From Pseudomonadota bacterium (GTDB lineage: Bacteria; Bdellovibrionota_B; Oligoflexia; Oligoflexales; JAPPIL01): a DNA stretch of 9,479 nt. Below the pieces are notes generated by a model, which saw only the letters and a program-made list of their open reading frames with translations, had not been told where the DNA came from and did not search any database. Both the position numbers and the translations under genes were made by a program. Position 1 is the stretch's first letter. Every line of letters starts with the position of its first letter. The stretch lies in NCBI GenBank assembly GCA_028877195.1, contig JAPPIL010000145.1:1-9479 (forward strand). Direction: 5' to 3'. Below, in pieces: positions 1 to 4,853 of this stretch.

Positions 1-65
1 TTTTTTTATTTTTAAAAATAAATTTTTTTTTATTTATAAAAATTTTTTTTTTTTTTATTTTTTTT
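1..65. other. A/T-only low-complexity tract
   Basis: The first 65 bases contain no G or C and consist mostly of T runs broken by short A-rich patches. The tract is followed by GGGG (66-69) and by a G5-CA-C5 stretch (83-94). It lies past the 3' end of the minus-strand HTH gene, so a transcript of that gene would end in an A-rich stretch after a GC-rich fold. That is the opposite of a U-tract terminator on that strand. It could serve as a terminator tract for a plus-strand gene left of the window, be curved DNA, or be a sequencing or assembly edge. The base composition is certain; its role is not. Confidence 0.6.
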
Positions 66-117
66 GGGGTAACCTCTGTTTTGGGGGCACCCCCGCCCCC
101 TATACAAAATAAACCCA

Positions 118-402
118 CTACTCTGCTATTCTGCGCATTGCAGGGGGAGCGACTGCAAAACCCTTGCTGGTGAATTCGTTGATGCGATTGCGCAAAGTTC
201 GCAAGCTGATACCCAGTGTTTTAGCGGCATGCGTGCGGTTGCCATTGTGATGTTTCAACGTTTGTAGGATAAACTGTGTTTCTAACTCTTTCATAGCAAT
301 ACCGATTGGCAAAACATTTACCCAATCACAGGTGTTGTCGTTAACTTCGCTAGGTTCGCAAACTTCATTCACTTCAGGCACTTCTCTAACACTAACTTCC
401 AT
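118..402 (-). CDS. orphan Fis-type helix-turn-helix DNA-binding protein
   Basis: This 94-residue protein has an acidic, low-complexity N-terminus (about residues 1-30) and then a Fis/HTH_8 DNA-binding domain (about 36-77). Helices 37-52 are followed by the helix-turn-helix NRTHAAKTLGISLRTLRNRI (55-74). That motif is typical of the C-terminal domain of sigma-54 enhancer-binding proteins such as FlbD and FlrC. The AAA+ and receiver domains of those activators are absent, and the ATG start has a good ribosome site (GGAGG at 409-413), so it appears to be a genuine small protein and not a broken activator. It should bind DNA as a dimer, either as a Fis-like architectural factor or by competing with a full-length activator for enhancer sites. 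A near-consensus sigma-54 promoter lies about 70 bp upstream. The last 17 residues are an unrecognised tail. The domain is confident; the regulatory target is unknown. Confidence 0.85.
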   Translation of the reverse strand: MEVSVREVPEVNEVCEPSEVNDNTCDWVNVLPIGIAMKELETQFILQTLKHHNGNRTHAAKTLGISLRTLRNRINEFTSKGFAVAPPAMRRIAE

Positions 403-408
403 CTCTAC

Positions 409-413
409 CCTCC
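409..413 (-). promoter_or_regulatory. ribosome binding site of the Fis-type HTH gene
   Basis: On the minus strand GGAGG sits 6 bases before the ATG at 402-400, inside GTTGGAGGGTAGAG. This is the strongest Shine-Dalgarno match in the left part of the window and fixes the start of the 94-residue protein. Confidence 0.75.
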
Positions 414-472
414 AACTTTAAAAACATATCCAAAAGATGAGAATCCTGCCGTATCCTTGCACCATAACTGTC

Positions 473-489
473 ATGCAAGATATGTGCCA
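473..489 (-). promoter_or_regulatory. sigma-54 (-24/-12) promoter of the HTH gene
   Basis: Read on the minus strand, this is TGGCACATATCTTGCAT. The sigma-54 consensus is TGGCAC-N5-TTGCW, and every defined base matches. The invariant GG (488-487) and GC (476-475) are separated by exactly 10 bases, as sigma-54 RNA polymerase requires. The expected start of transcription is near 463, giving a leader of about 60 nt before the ATG at 402. Such a promoter needs an AAA+ enhancer-binding protein, presumably bound upstream between about 500 and 670. I could not pick out a convincing enhancer site there. Confidence 0.75.
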
Positions 490-596
490 TGCAGTGATTG
501 CAGGGCGTTAGCTACTCGGCAGTCATTTTTTTGTCGCGATTTGCGCCAAAGTTTCAACGCTTTATGACAAAAATACGAGAGGCTTTCCTGCTATCA

Positions 597-628
597 CCTG
601 CACCAGTAAAAAAGACTGGCTTTGCAGG
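597..628 (+). promoter_or_regulatory. leader hairpin upstream of the membrane protein / gap unit
   Basis: CCTGCACCAGT (597-607) pairs with ACTGG (615-619) and TGCAGG (623-628). This gives an 11-bp stem with a 3-nt bulge and a 7-nt A-rich loop. It lies between two divergent genes and is not followed by a T run, so it is not an intrinsic terminator. It could be a leader RNA structure for the gene starting at 677 or a protein-binding palindrome. The rest of 403-676 shows no coding frame I trust and no convincing sigma-70 promoter for the plus-strand genes; TTGCGC (541) with TATGAC (563) is too weak to call. Confidence 0.35.
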
Positions 629-676
629 CAGAGAATAGATAACCTCCGCTGACTTCTGTGATTTGGCGACTAATTT

Positions 677-1261
677 ATGTTTCTTTATCGCTCTTTAGTT
701 GACTTAACGGCCGTAGCGCTGCTGCTTTTGTATGGTTTGCTGTGTGGGCAAATGGTGTTCTTGCGCATATCATGGCGGCAGTATTGGCGCATTGTGCCTG
801 TATTGTGGAAATTACGAATACTGGTAAGCTATGTGCGGGCACTGGTATATTGGCGGGTTGGTGAAGGTGAAATTGCGATAACTTATTTGGCTGGGGTGTT
901 GACCATTTTGGAAGACCAAGCATCCACAGTCAAACAAAAACAGGCATTGGAAATGGTTTACAGCACTGCGATGCGCATGTATTTGCACTGCGGTTATCTT
1001 GAGGATGCCACCCTGCTACTGATTAGGGCAAACCGTGTTTTACAGGTCAACTCTCTCAACGCCGCCCCAGAATTGGATATTCATTCAGCGCATCTGATTC
1101 GCGCTGGTTTGATTGCAGGCAAGCTCTTGCGTAAAGCCAAGCAACCCTCTAACACTAACCAGCATGATGATAAAAAACATCCCAACAGACAGAGGAGGTC
1201 GGGTAAAATTATTCCATTTCCCAAAAAACAACCTAAACGACAGAAAGGCGGTTCGCATTGA
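677..1261 (+). CDS. membrane-anchored protein of unknown function upstream of gap
   Basis: I do not recognise this 194-residue protein. One hydrophobic segment near the N-terminus (about residues 8-29) should be a membrane anchor; the Arg residues at 30, 34 and 38 suggest the C-terminus is cytoplasmic. Residues 60-145 look all-helical, with alternating Leu/Ala-rich and polar stretches that might form TPR-like hairpins. The last 46 residues are strongly basic and probably disordered, with a short IIPFP motif. An in-frame TAA at 671-673 lies just before the ATG, so translation cannot begin upstream. The ribosome site there is poor, leaving a later ATG near 751 possible. The stop overlaps the TTG start of gap by four bases, which points to one mRNA with coupled translation. 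The overlap and length make it a likely real gene. Confidence 0.7.
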   Translation: MFLYRSLVDLTAVALLLLYGLLCGQMVFLRISWRQYWRIVPVLWKLRILVSYVRALVYWRVGEGEIAITYLAGVLTILEDQASTVKQKQALEMVYSTAMRMYLHCGYLEDATLLLIRANRVLQVNSLNAAPELDIHSAHLIRAGLIAGKLLRKAKQPSNTNQHDDKKHPNRQRRSGKIIPFPKKQPKRQKGGSH

Positions 1262-2259
1262 AAGTAAAGCTTGGCATCAATGGTTTTGGGCGCATCGGTC
1301 GCTATGTTTTGCGGGCGGCGCATAGTTCTGCTTATCGTGATCGCGTTGAAGTAGTGCGAATTAATGACCTTGCTCCTGTGGCACAGGTAGCTCATCTACT
1401 GAAGTATGATAGTGTGCATGGTCGTTTGCCGTATGCGGTGCAGAGTGCCGATGACTGCTTAACGGTGGATAACAAGCGGATTGCTTACAGCAGTTGCCCT
1501 GAACCACAAGCGATTGATTGGCAAGGGGTTGACATCGTGCTGGAGTGTAGTGGTGTGTTCCGTAAGCGTGCCCAAGCGGAGTTGCATCTGCGTGCGGGAG
1601 CGAAAAAGGTTATTATCTCTGCTCCTGCTGTTGACGAGGATATAACTGTTGTTTACGGGGTTAATAGCGACCAGCTCGATCCTAGTAAGCATGTGATAAT
1701 CTCCAACGCCAGCTGCACAACCAACTGTCTTGCCCCGCCGCTACTAGCGCTACATCAACGACTTGGTGTTAGCAATGCTTTGATGACGACGGTGCACTCC
1801 TACACAGGCGATCAACGCATCCTTGACTTGCCGCACAAAGATTTGCGCCGCAGTAGAGCTGCTGCTGCCAACATTATTCCGACAAGCACAGGTGCAGCAC
1901 GAGCGATTGGGTTGGTTATCCCAGCGTTAAAAGGAAAAGTTGAAGGCATAGCGGTGCGCGTGCCAACGCCGAATGTCTCGTTAGTAGATGTGGTGATGAA
2001 GGTGGAGAAAGACACCAGCGCCGCAGAGGTCAATGCTATGCTCAAGGAACGCGCTGCTGGTGATATGCAAGGGATTATGACTTGTTGTGAAGAAGAGCTT
2101 GTCTCCAGCGACTTTATTGGCAATCCAGCTTCAAGCATCGTTGATTTACCGAGCACGACGGTAATGGATAAGCGGTTAGTTAAAGTCATGACTTGGTATG
2201 ATAACGAGGCTGGATTCAGCTACCGTATGTTGGATGTTGCTAGACAGCTGCATTCTTGA
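1258..2259 (+). CDS. gap: glyceraldehyde-3-phosphate dehydrogenase, type I (NAD-type)
   Basis: This 333-residue enzyme would catalyse the reversible oxidative phosphorylation of glyceraldehyde-3-phosphate in central carbon metabolism. The Rossmann signature GINGFGRIGR lies at residues 6-15. The catalytic Cys153 is in ASCTTNC and His180 follows in TTVHSYTGDQ. The substrate loop TSTGAA and the C-terminal WYDNEAGFSYRM are intact. Asp37 after the second beta strand and the Leu191-Pro192 pair match NAD-specific GAPDHs, not the NADP-using photosynthetic type. Erythrose-4-phosphate dehydrogenase is less likely because its TGAA loop differs. The start is TTG at 1258, chosen because homology begins immediately after it and AAAGG (1244-1248) precedes it; no in-frame ATG is available. 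It overlaps the upstream gene by TTGA. Its last 40 codons occur again at 4358-4477. Confidence 0.95.
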   Translation: MKVKLGINGFGRIGRYVLRAAHSSAYRDRVEVVRINDLAPVAQVAHLLKYDSVHGRLPYAVQSADDCLTVDNKRIAYSSCPEPQAIDWQGVDIVLECSGVFRKRAQAELHLRAGAKKVIISAPAVDEDITVVYGVNSDQLDPSKHVIISNASCTTNCLAPPLLALHQRLGVSNALMTTVHSYTGDQRILDLPHKDLRRSRAAAANIIPTSTGAARAIGLVIPALKGKVEGIAVRVPTPNVSLVDVVMKVEKDTSAAEVNAMLKERAAGDMQGIMTCCEEELVSSDFIGNPASSIVDLPSTTVMDKRLVKVMTWYDNEAGFSYRMLDVARQLHS

Positions 2260-2635
2260 CTGCGCCATACACTCACCTACATCTCTTTAAATATTTGTAA
2301 TCTACAAACCGAGACATGCCTGAATCTAAATTTTTGATTGAGGCAAATGGATGGCGTGTGGCATTGGCTTTCGCAAAATTCTTGGCGAACTTAAAAGACG
2401 AGCAAAAAACCCCTGTGAGCAAGGTGATTACTTTGAAAAGCTGATGCTTGCTTTTTTCAGGAAAGACCCATCATACAAGAGCAAATTCAAGCAGGTATGG
2501 CTTTGGCATGACTGGCCAGAGCGAACAGGAGCAGATACAGGTGTTGATATTGTTGCCGAGTGTCATGATGGCGAGATATGTGCCATTCAGTGTAAGTTCT
2601 ATGATGAAACACATGAGCTAACGAAAAAAGACATC
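2140..2635 (+). repeat. 496-bp direct repeat, copy 1 (gap 3' end + ISP 5' end)
   Basis: This segment recurs at 4358-4853 with a constant offset of 2218 and no insertions or deletions. By hand count about 29 bases differ (roughly 94% identity): 11 in the gap part, 6 in the spacer and 12 in the restriction gene part. Here the left side continues into a complete gap gene, while the right side stops matching immediately after ACATC at 2635. Confidence 0.93.
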
Positions 2636-2638
2636 TGA
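2351..2638 (+). pseudogene. truncated type ISP restriction enzyme, N-terminal nuclease fragment
   Basis: The first 95 codons match the start of the full-length enzyme at 4569, differing at four residues (I5N, C22R, E57Q, I77L). The match ends at codon 95 and a TGA follows at 2636-2638. The fragment holds the Mrr-like PD-(D/E)xK residues (GVD with Asp66, and QCK at 80-82) but lacks the rest of the nuclease fold and all helicase, methyltransferase and specificity domains. It keeps the same GAGG ribosome site and ATG as the intact gene, so it may still be translated. I treat it as a remnant created when the repeat arose. Confidence 0.85.
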
Positions 2639-2824
2639 CCGAACAGTCATGCCCTATGTTATGTTATCCATAGGAGCTTGCCTAGTGCCTTTTAAGGCGT
2701 AGCGCCATACTGATTAAAGGCATACGTTGATGGTAGACGAAATAAAGCCCAAGGCGAAAGTTTCCGATAAGACAGGTGCTGCTGGCGGGGGTGTGAGATA
2801 GCGCGCACAGTAACCGCTCGTGAG
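2639..2824 (+). other. spacer between the truncated ISP fragment and hicA
   Basis: Unique sequence begins here. It includes a 6-bp-stem hairpin, CCTATG (2653-2658) with CATAGG (2669-2674). It also includes an inverted repeat TGCCTTT/AAAGGCA near 2686-2722. Either could be an operator for the toxin-antitoxin genes, which are usually autorepressed, but I could not find a convincing -35/-10 pair. Confidence 0.3.
2730..2801 (+). other. 23-codon ORF, possible gene remnant or leader peptide
   Basis: An ATG at 2730, with AAAGG about nine bases upstream, opens 23 codons ending in TAG (2799-2801). The peptide is Lys-rich, then Gly/Ala-rich, and looks like the flexible start of a larger protein. It could be the 5' stub of a gene broken when this island formed, or chance. 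There is no other support. Confidence 0.2.
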
Positions 2825-3037
2825 ATGAAGAGATTTCTCTTATCACGTGGATTTGAGGAGGTAGAGGGTGGCAAGGGCAGCCATCTCAAGATGCGCAAAG
2901 AGAACAAATCCGTTGTCTTGCCCTACCACGGCGGCAAGACTGAATTGTCACCTGGAGTTGTAAGCACCGTATTGAGAGAGATAGGAGCATCAAAGAATGA
3001 CTTATTATTTAGCAAAAATCGAAAAGCACACAGGTGA
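2825..3037 (+). CDS. hicA: HicA-like mRNA interferase toxin, probably 5'-truncated
   Basis: This 70-residue product has the HicA double-stranded-RNA-binding fold. LLSRGF (5-10) is followed by the catalytic GKGSH with His20, the strand SVVLPYHGG (29-37), and the C-terminal helix around VVSTVLREIG (45-54). HicA toxins cleave mRNA and are held inactive by HicB. Family members normally begin with a T-x-R-E-type helix before this start. Codons 2810-2824, just upstream and in frame, encode VTARE, so the homology runs past the only normal start codon available. The ATG at 2825 also lacks a usable ribosome site, since GTGAG directly abuts it. The gene may therefore be poorly translated or inactive. 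It overlaps hicB by 41 bases. Confidence 0.8.
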   Translation: MKRFLLSRGFEEVEGGKGSHLKMRKENKSVVLPYHGGKTELSPGVVSTVLREIGASKNDLLFSKNRKAHR

Positions 3038-3362
3038 TGAAGATTACCCAAAGGACTACTTCCTCGTTACGTTTCCATCACTTCCTGGCTGTGTTACGCA
3101 GGGTGATACTTTTGAGGAAGCTCACAAAAATGCACATGAGGCACTCAATGCTTGGCTTATCACCAGGTGCACAATAGAACATAAATACGGCCCTGTTCCT
3201 CGTCCAGATGGTGACAATGTTAAGCGATCAGGCAGAGTGTCAGACACGGCAGTTTTGGAGAGAATCAGCCCAAGCGCAGATGTCATAAGAAAGGTTAACC
3301 AAAAGCAGCAATCGTTCTGTCAGTGGCTTTGGCTGACTAAGGTCACACCTTTGGTGCGCTGA
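2997..3362 (+). CDS. hicB: HicB-like antitoxin
   Basis: The first 55 residues form a typical HicB partially degraded RNase H fold: strands around YYLAKIEK (3-10) and YFLVTFPSLPGC (21-32), then VTQGDTFEEA and an Ala-rich helix to residue 54. It should bind and neutralise HicA. A good ribosome site (AGGAG, 2983-2987) lies 9 bases before the ATG, within the end of hicA, so the antitoxin can be made well even if hicA is not. Residues 58-121 do not show the ribbon-helix-helix or HTH that many HicBs use for autorepression. That half may be a divergent domain or decayed sequence. The toxin-first order is the usual one for this system. Confidence 0.85.
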   Translation: MTYYLAKIEKHTGDEDYPKDYFLVTFPSLPGCVTQGDTFEEAHKNAHEALNAWLITRCTIEHKYGPVPRPDGDNVKRSGRVSDTAVLERISPSADVIRKVNQKQQSFCQWLWLTKVTPLVR

Positions 3363-3403
3363 TAGAACTTCTGTCGTTCCCATCTCAACTATCCTTGCCT
3401 GTT

Positions 3404-3724
3404 TTAGCAGTCGTTGTGTTGCTGTTCAATTGAGCGCAAACCTGACGCGACCTTACGGTGCAGAGTAGCGTTCTCCTGCAGCAGCGCTGCCTTTTCTTCC
3501 TCTATAACAGCAAGCCGTTCTATGAGAGGGGTCATCTCAAGGAGATAACGCTTATCTTGCGCTTTGTCGTATACTGCCACCAATTTCTCCAAGCGGTCTA
3601 CCAATACAGATTCTTCTTGCAACAAGCTGTCGGTTTTGCTCGCACACCGCTGTGTCGCCTCTGACAGCAATGCCCTGTTCTCGATTACCTGCCCCAAGTC
3701 CGACTTAATTTCTTCGCTGGCCAT
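3404..3724 (-). CDS. small coiled-coil protein A, tandem paralogue
   Basis: This 106-residue, highly charged protein is predicted to be nearly all alpha-helical, with Leu/Val heptads from about residue 30 to 92. I do not recognise the family. I start it at the ATG at 3724-3722, not the ATG 12 codons upstream. From this Met it aligns without gaps to the neighbouring protein for 100 residues (45 identical), and AGAGG precedes it. Conserved features are MxSE at the start, EES..LV.RL, Y...QD..YL.EM, and ERLA.IEE.K.A. It is 44 bases downstream of its paralogue on the same strand and probably shares its promoter. No signal peptide, membrane segment or catalytic motif is visible. A structural, partner-binding or antitoxin-like role is possible but unproven. 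Confidence 0.7.
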   Translation of the reverse strand: MASEEIKSDLGQVIENRALLSEATQRCASKTDSLLQEESVLVDRLEKLVAVYDKAQDKRYLLEMTPLIERLAVIEEEKAALLQENATLHRKVASGLRSIEQQHNDC

Positions 3725-3768
3725 ATGACCTCTCTGCCGCAAACTGCGACCATCGTTCAACTCAAATA

Positions 3769-4077
3769 CTAACGCCCATCGAACGACTCAAGTGCCGCGT
3801 TAACCTCGCGGTTAAGCTTGGCGTTATCTCGCAACGAAGCGACTTTTTTTTCCTCAATGTCAGCAAGACGCTCATGGATGGATGCCATCTCAATAAGATA
3901 ATTGATGTCTTGCTTCTCGTTATACTTGGATAGAAGCAAAGACAAGCGTTCAACCAAACTTTCTTCCTCCAGCAGAAGCTTGTAGGTATCGCTTTCGTCT
4001 CTTTGCGCCACCCTTGAATACAGAGACTTGTCTTTGATGATTTTTCTCAAGTGCAGCCTGATCGCCTCACTTACCAC
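3769..4077 (-). CDS. small coiled-coil protein B, tandem paralogue
   Basis: This 102-residue paralogue of the downstream gene is also helical and heptad-rich from about residue 32 to 98, and ends in a short acidic tail. The start is GTG at 4077-4075 with GGAG about 10 bases upstream. The gap-free match to its neighbour from the first residue supports both starts. It lies first in a two-gene minus-strand unit behind a good sigma-70 promoter at 4130-4158. Conservation of the pair despite about 55% divergence suggests both were kept by selection after an old duplication, perhaps as subunits of a heterodimer. The function is unknown. Both genes sit inside the repeat-bounded island with hicAB and next to a restriction enzyme, so a defence- or mobile-element-related role is a reasonable guess only. 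Confidence 0.7.
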   Translation of the reverse strand: MVSEAIRLHLRKIIKDKSLYSRVAQRDESDTYKLLLEEESLVERLSLLLSKYNEKQDINYLIEMASIHERLADIEEKKVASLRDNAKLNREVNAALESFDGR

Positions 4078-4129
4078 TACTAACCCACTCCATCCGTCAA
4101 ATGCTTGCTACATGCCCCCACTCGAAGTC

Positions 4130-4158
4130 ATTATCAACCAATGATACCTCAATATCAA
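4130..4158 (-). promoter_or_regulatory. sigma-70 promoter of the coiled-coil gene pair
   Basis: On the minus strand TTGATA (4158-4153, 5 of 6 consensus bases) is followed by a 17-bp spacer and GATAAT (4135-4130, 5 of 6). Transcription should start near 4123, leaving a leader of about 46 nt before the GTG at 4077. It is the best sigma-70 match I found in the window. Confidence 0.65.
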
Positions 4159-4198
4159 GGCACTTCCTGCGTCGACAGAATTGTTACCGCTTGATATT
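4151..4198. promoter_or_regulatory. inverted repeat over the -35 box, candidate operator
   Basis: AATATCAAG (4151-4159) and CTTGATATT (4190-4198) are perfect 9-bp inverted halves with centres 39 bp apart, close to four helical turns. The left half covers the -35 box of the coiled-coil promoter, so a bound protein would block polymerase. The spacing suits two dimers or a looped complex better than a single HTH dimer. A chance 9-bp repeat cannot be excluded. Confidence 0.4.
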
Positions 4199-4256
4199 TT
4201 TGACTCCAGCGGCGGAGAAACTTCTGCGACACGTCGTATCCTAGCGCTTGTAGGGA

Positions 4257-4382
4257 GTGATTCGTGTTCTGACTCCTTATCCGCCTGTGGTCTTGCGCTT
4301 TGTGCGTTTCTTTCTCGAAGGTGGGACGTTGAACAGCCAGTATGCAGATGAGCTCAAGTTGATTTACCGAACACGACAGTGA
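4257..4382 (+). pseudogene. 41-codon chimeric ORF remnant crossing the repeat junction
   Basis: From a GTG at 4257 a frame runs 41 codons, passes into the second repeat in a different frame from gap, and stops at TGA 4380-4382. The middle, RFFLEGGTLNSQYADELKL, reads like natural protein. It may be a piece of a gene whose remainder was lost when the junction formed. I do not recognise it. The rest of 4199-4256 shows nothing I can name. Confidence 0.25.
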
Positions 4383-4477
4383 TGGATAAGCGATTGGTCA
4401 AGGTTATGACTTGGTATGATAACGAGGCTGGATTCAGTTATCGTATGTTGGATGTCGCTAGACAGCTGCATTCTTGA
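4358..4477 (+). pseudogene. gap: 3' fragment of gap (last 39 codons and stop)
   Basis: This open stretch of 40 codons ends at TGA 4475-4477 and reproduces the C-terminal helix of the intact GAPDH, including WYDNEAGFSYRM. It differs at 11 codons, of which 10 changes are synonymous and one changes Ser to Asn. The fragment has no start codon of its own and no catalytic part, so it is not functional. The synonymous pattern shows it was part of a working gene for most of the time the copies were diverging. Confidence 0.9.
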
Positions 4478-4853
4478 CCGCGTCATACACCCACCTACAT
4501 CTCTTTAAACATTTGCAATCTACAAACCGAGACATGCCTGAATCTAAATTTTTGATTGAGGCAAATAGATGGCGTGTGGCAACGGTTTCCGTAAAATTCT
4601 TGGCGAACTCAAAAGACGAGCAAAAAACCCCCGTGAGCAAGGTGATTACTTTGAAAAGCTGATGCTTGCTTTTTTTAGGAAAGACCCATCATACAAGAGC
4701 AAATTCAAGCAGGTATGGCTTTGGCATGACTGGCCACAGCGAACAGGAGCAGATACAGGTGTTGATATTGTTGCCGAGTGTCATGACGGCGAGCTATGTG
4801 CGATTCAGTGTAAGTTCTATGATGAAACACATGAGCTAACGAAAAAAGACATC
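4358..4853 (+). repeat. 496-bp direct repeat, copy 2 (gap 3' end + ISP 5' end)
   Basis: This is the second copy of 2140-2635. On its left side homology to gap starts abruptly at or just before GTT 4358, after unrelated sequence. On its right side it continues without interruption into the complete type ISP gene. Recombination between the two copies would remove 2218 bp and leave one clean gap-ISP junction. Confidence 0.93.

Noticed and set aside
83..94. G5-CA-C5 as terminator of the minus-strand HTH gene
   Set aside because: The loop is too short for the full stem, and on the minus strand it is followed by A residues, not the U tract needed.
403..676. tRNA or small RNA gene in the divergent intergenic region
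   Set aside because: No cloverleaf or conserved tRNA boxes; only the 597-628 hairpin and the sigma-54 promoter stand out.
2316..2444. A 42-codon plus-strand frame overlapping the start of the ISP fragment, repeated at 4534-4662
   Set aside because: Between the two copies this frame takes several clustered amino-acid changes, while the overlapping restriction-enzyme frame takes mostly synonymous ones, so only the latter is under selection.
3725..3760. Upstream ATG extending coiled-coil protein A by 12 residues
   Set aside because: It has no good ribosome site, and the extra residues lie outside the gap-free alignment with the paralogue, which starts exactly at the Met at 3724.
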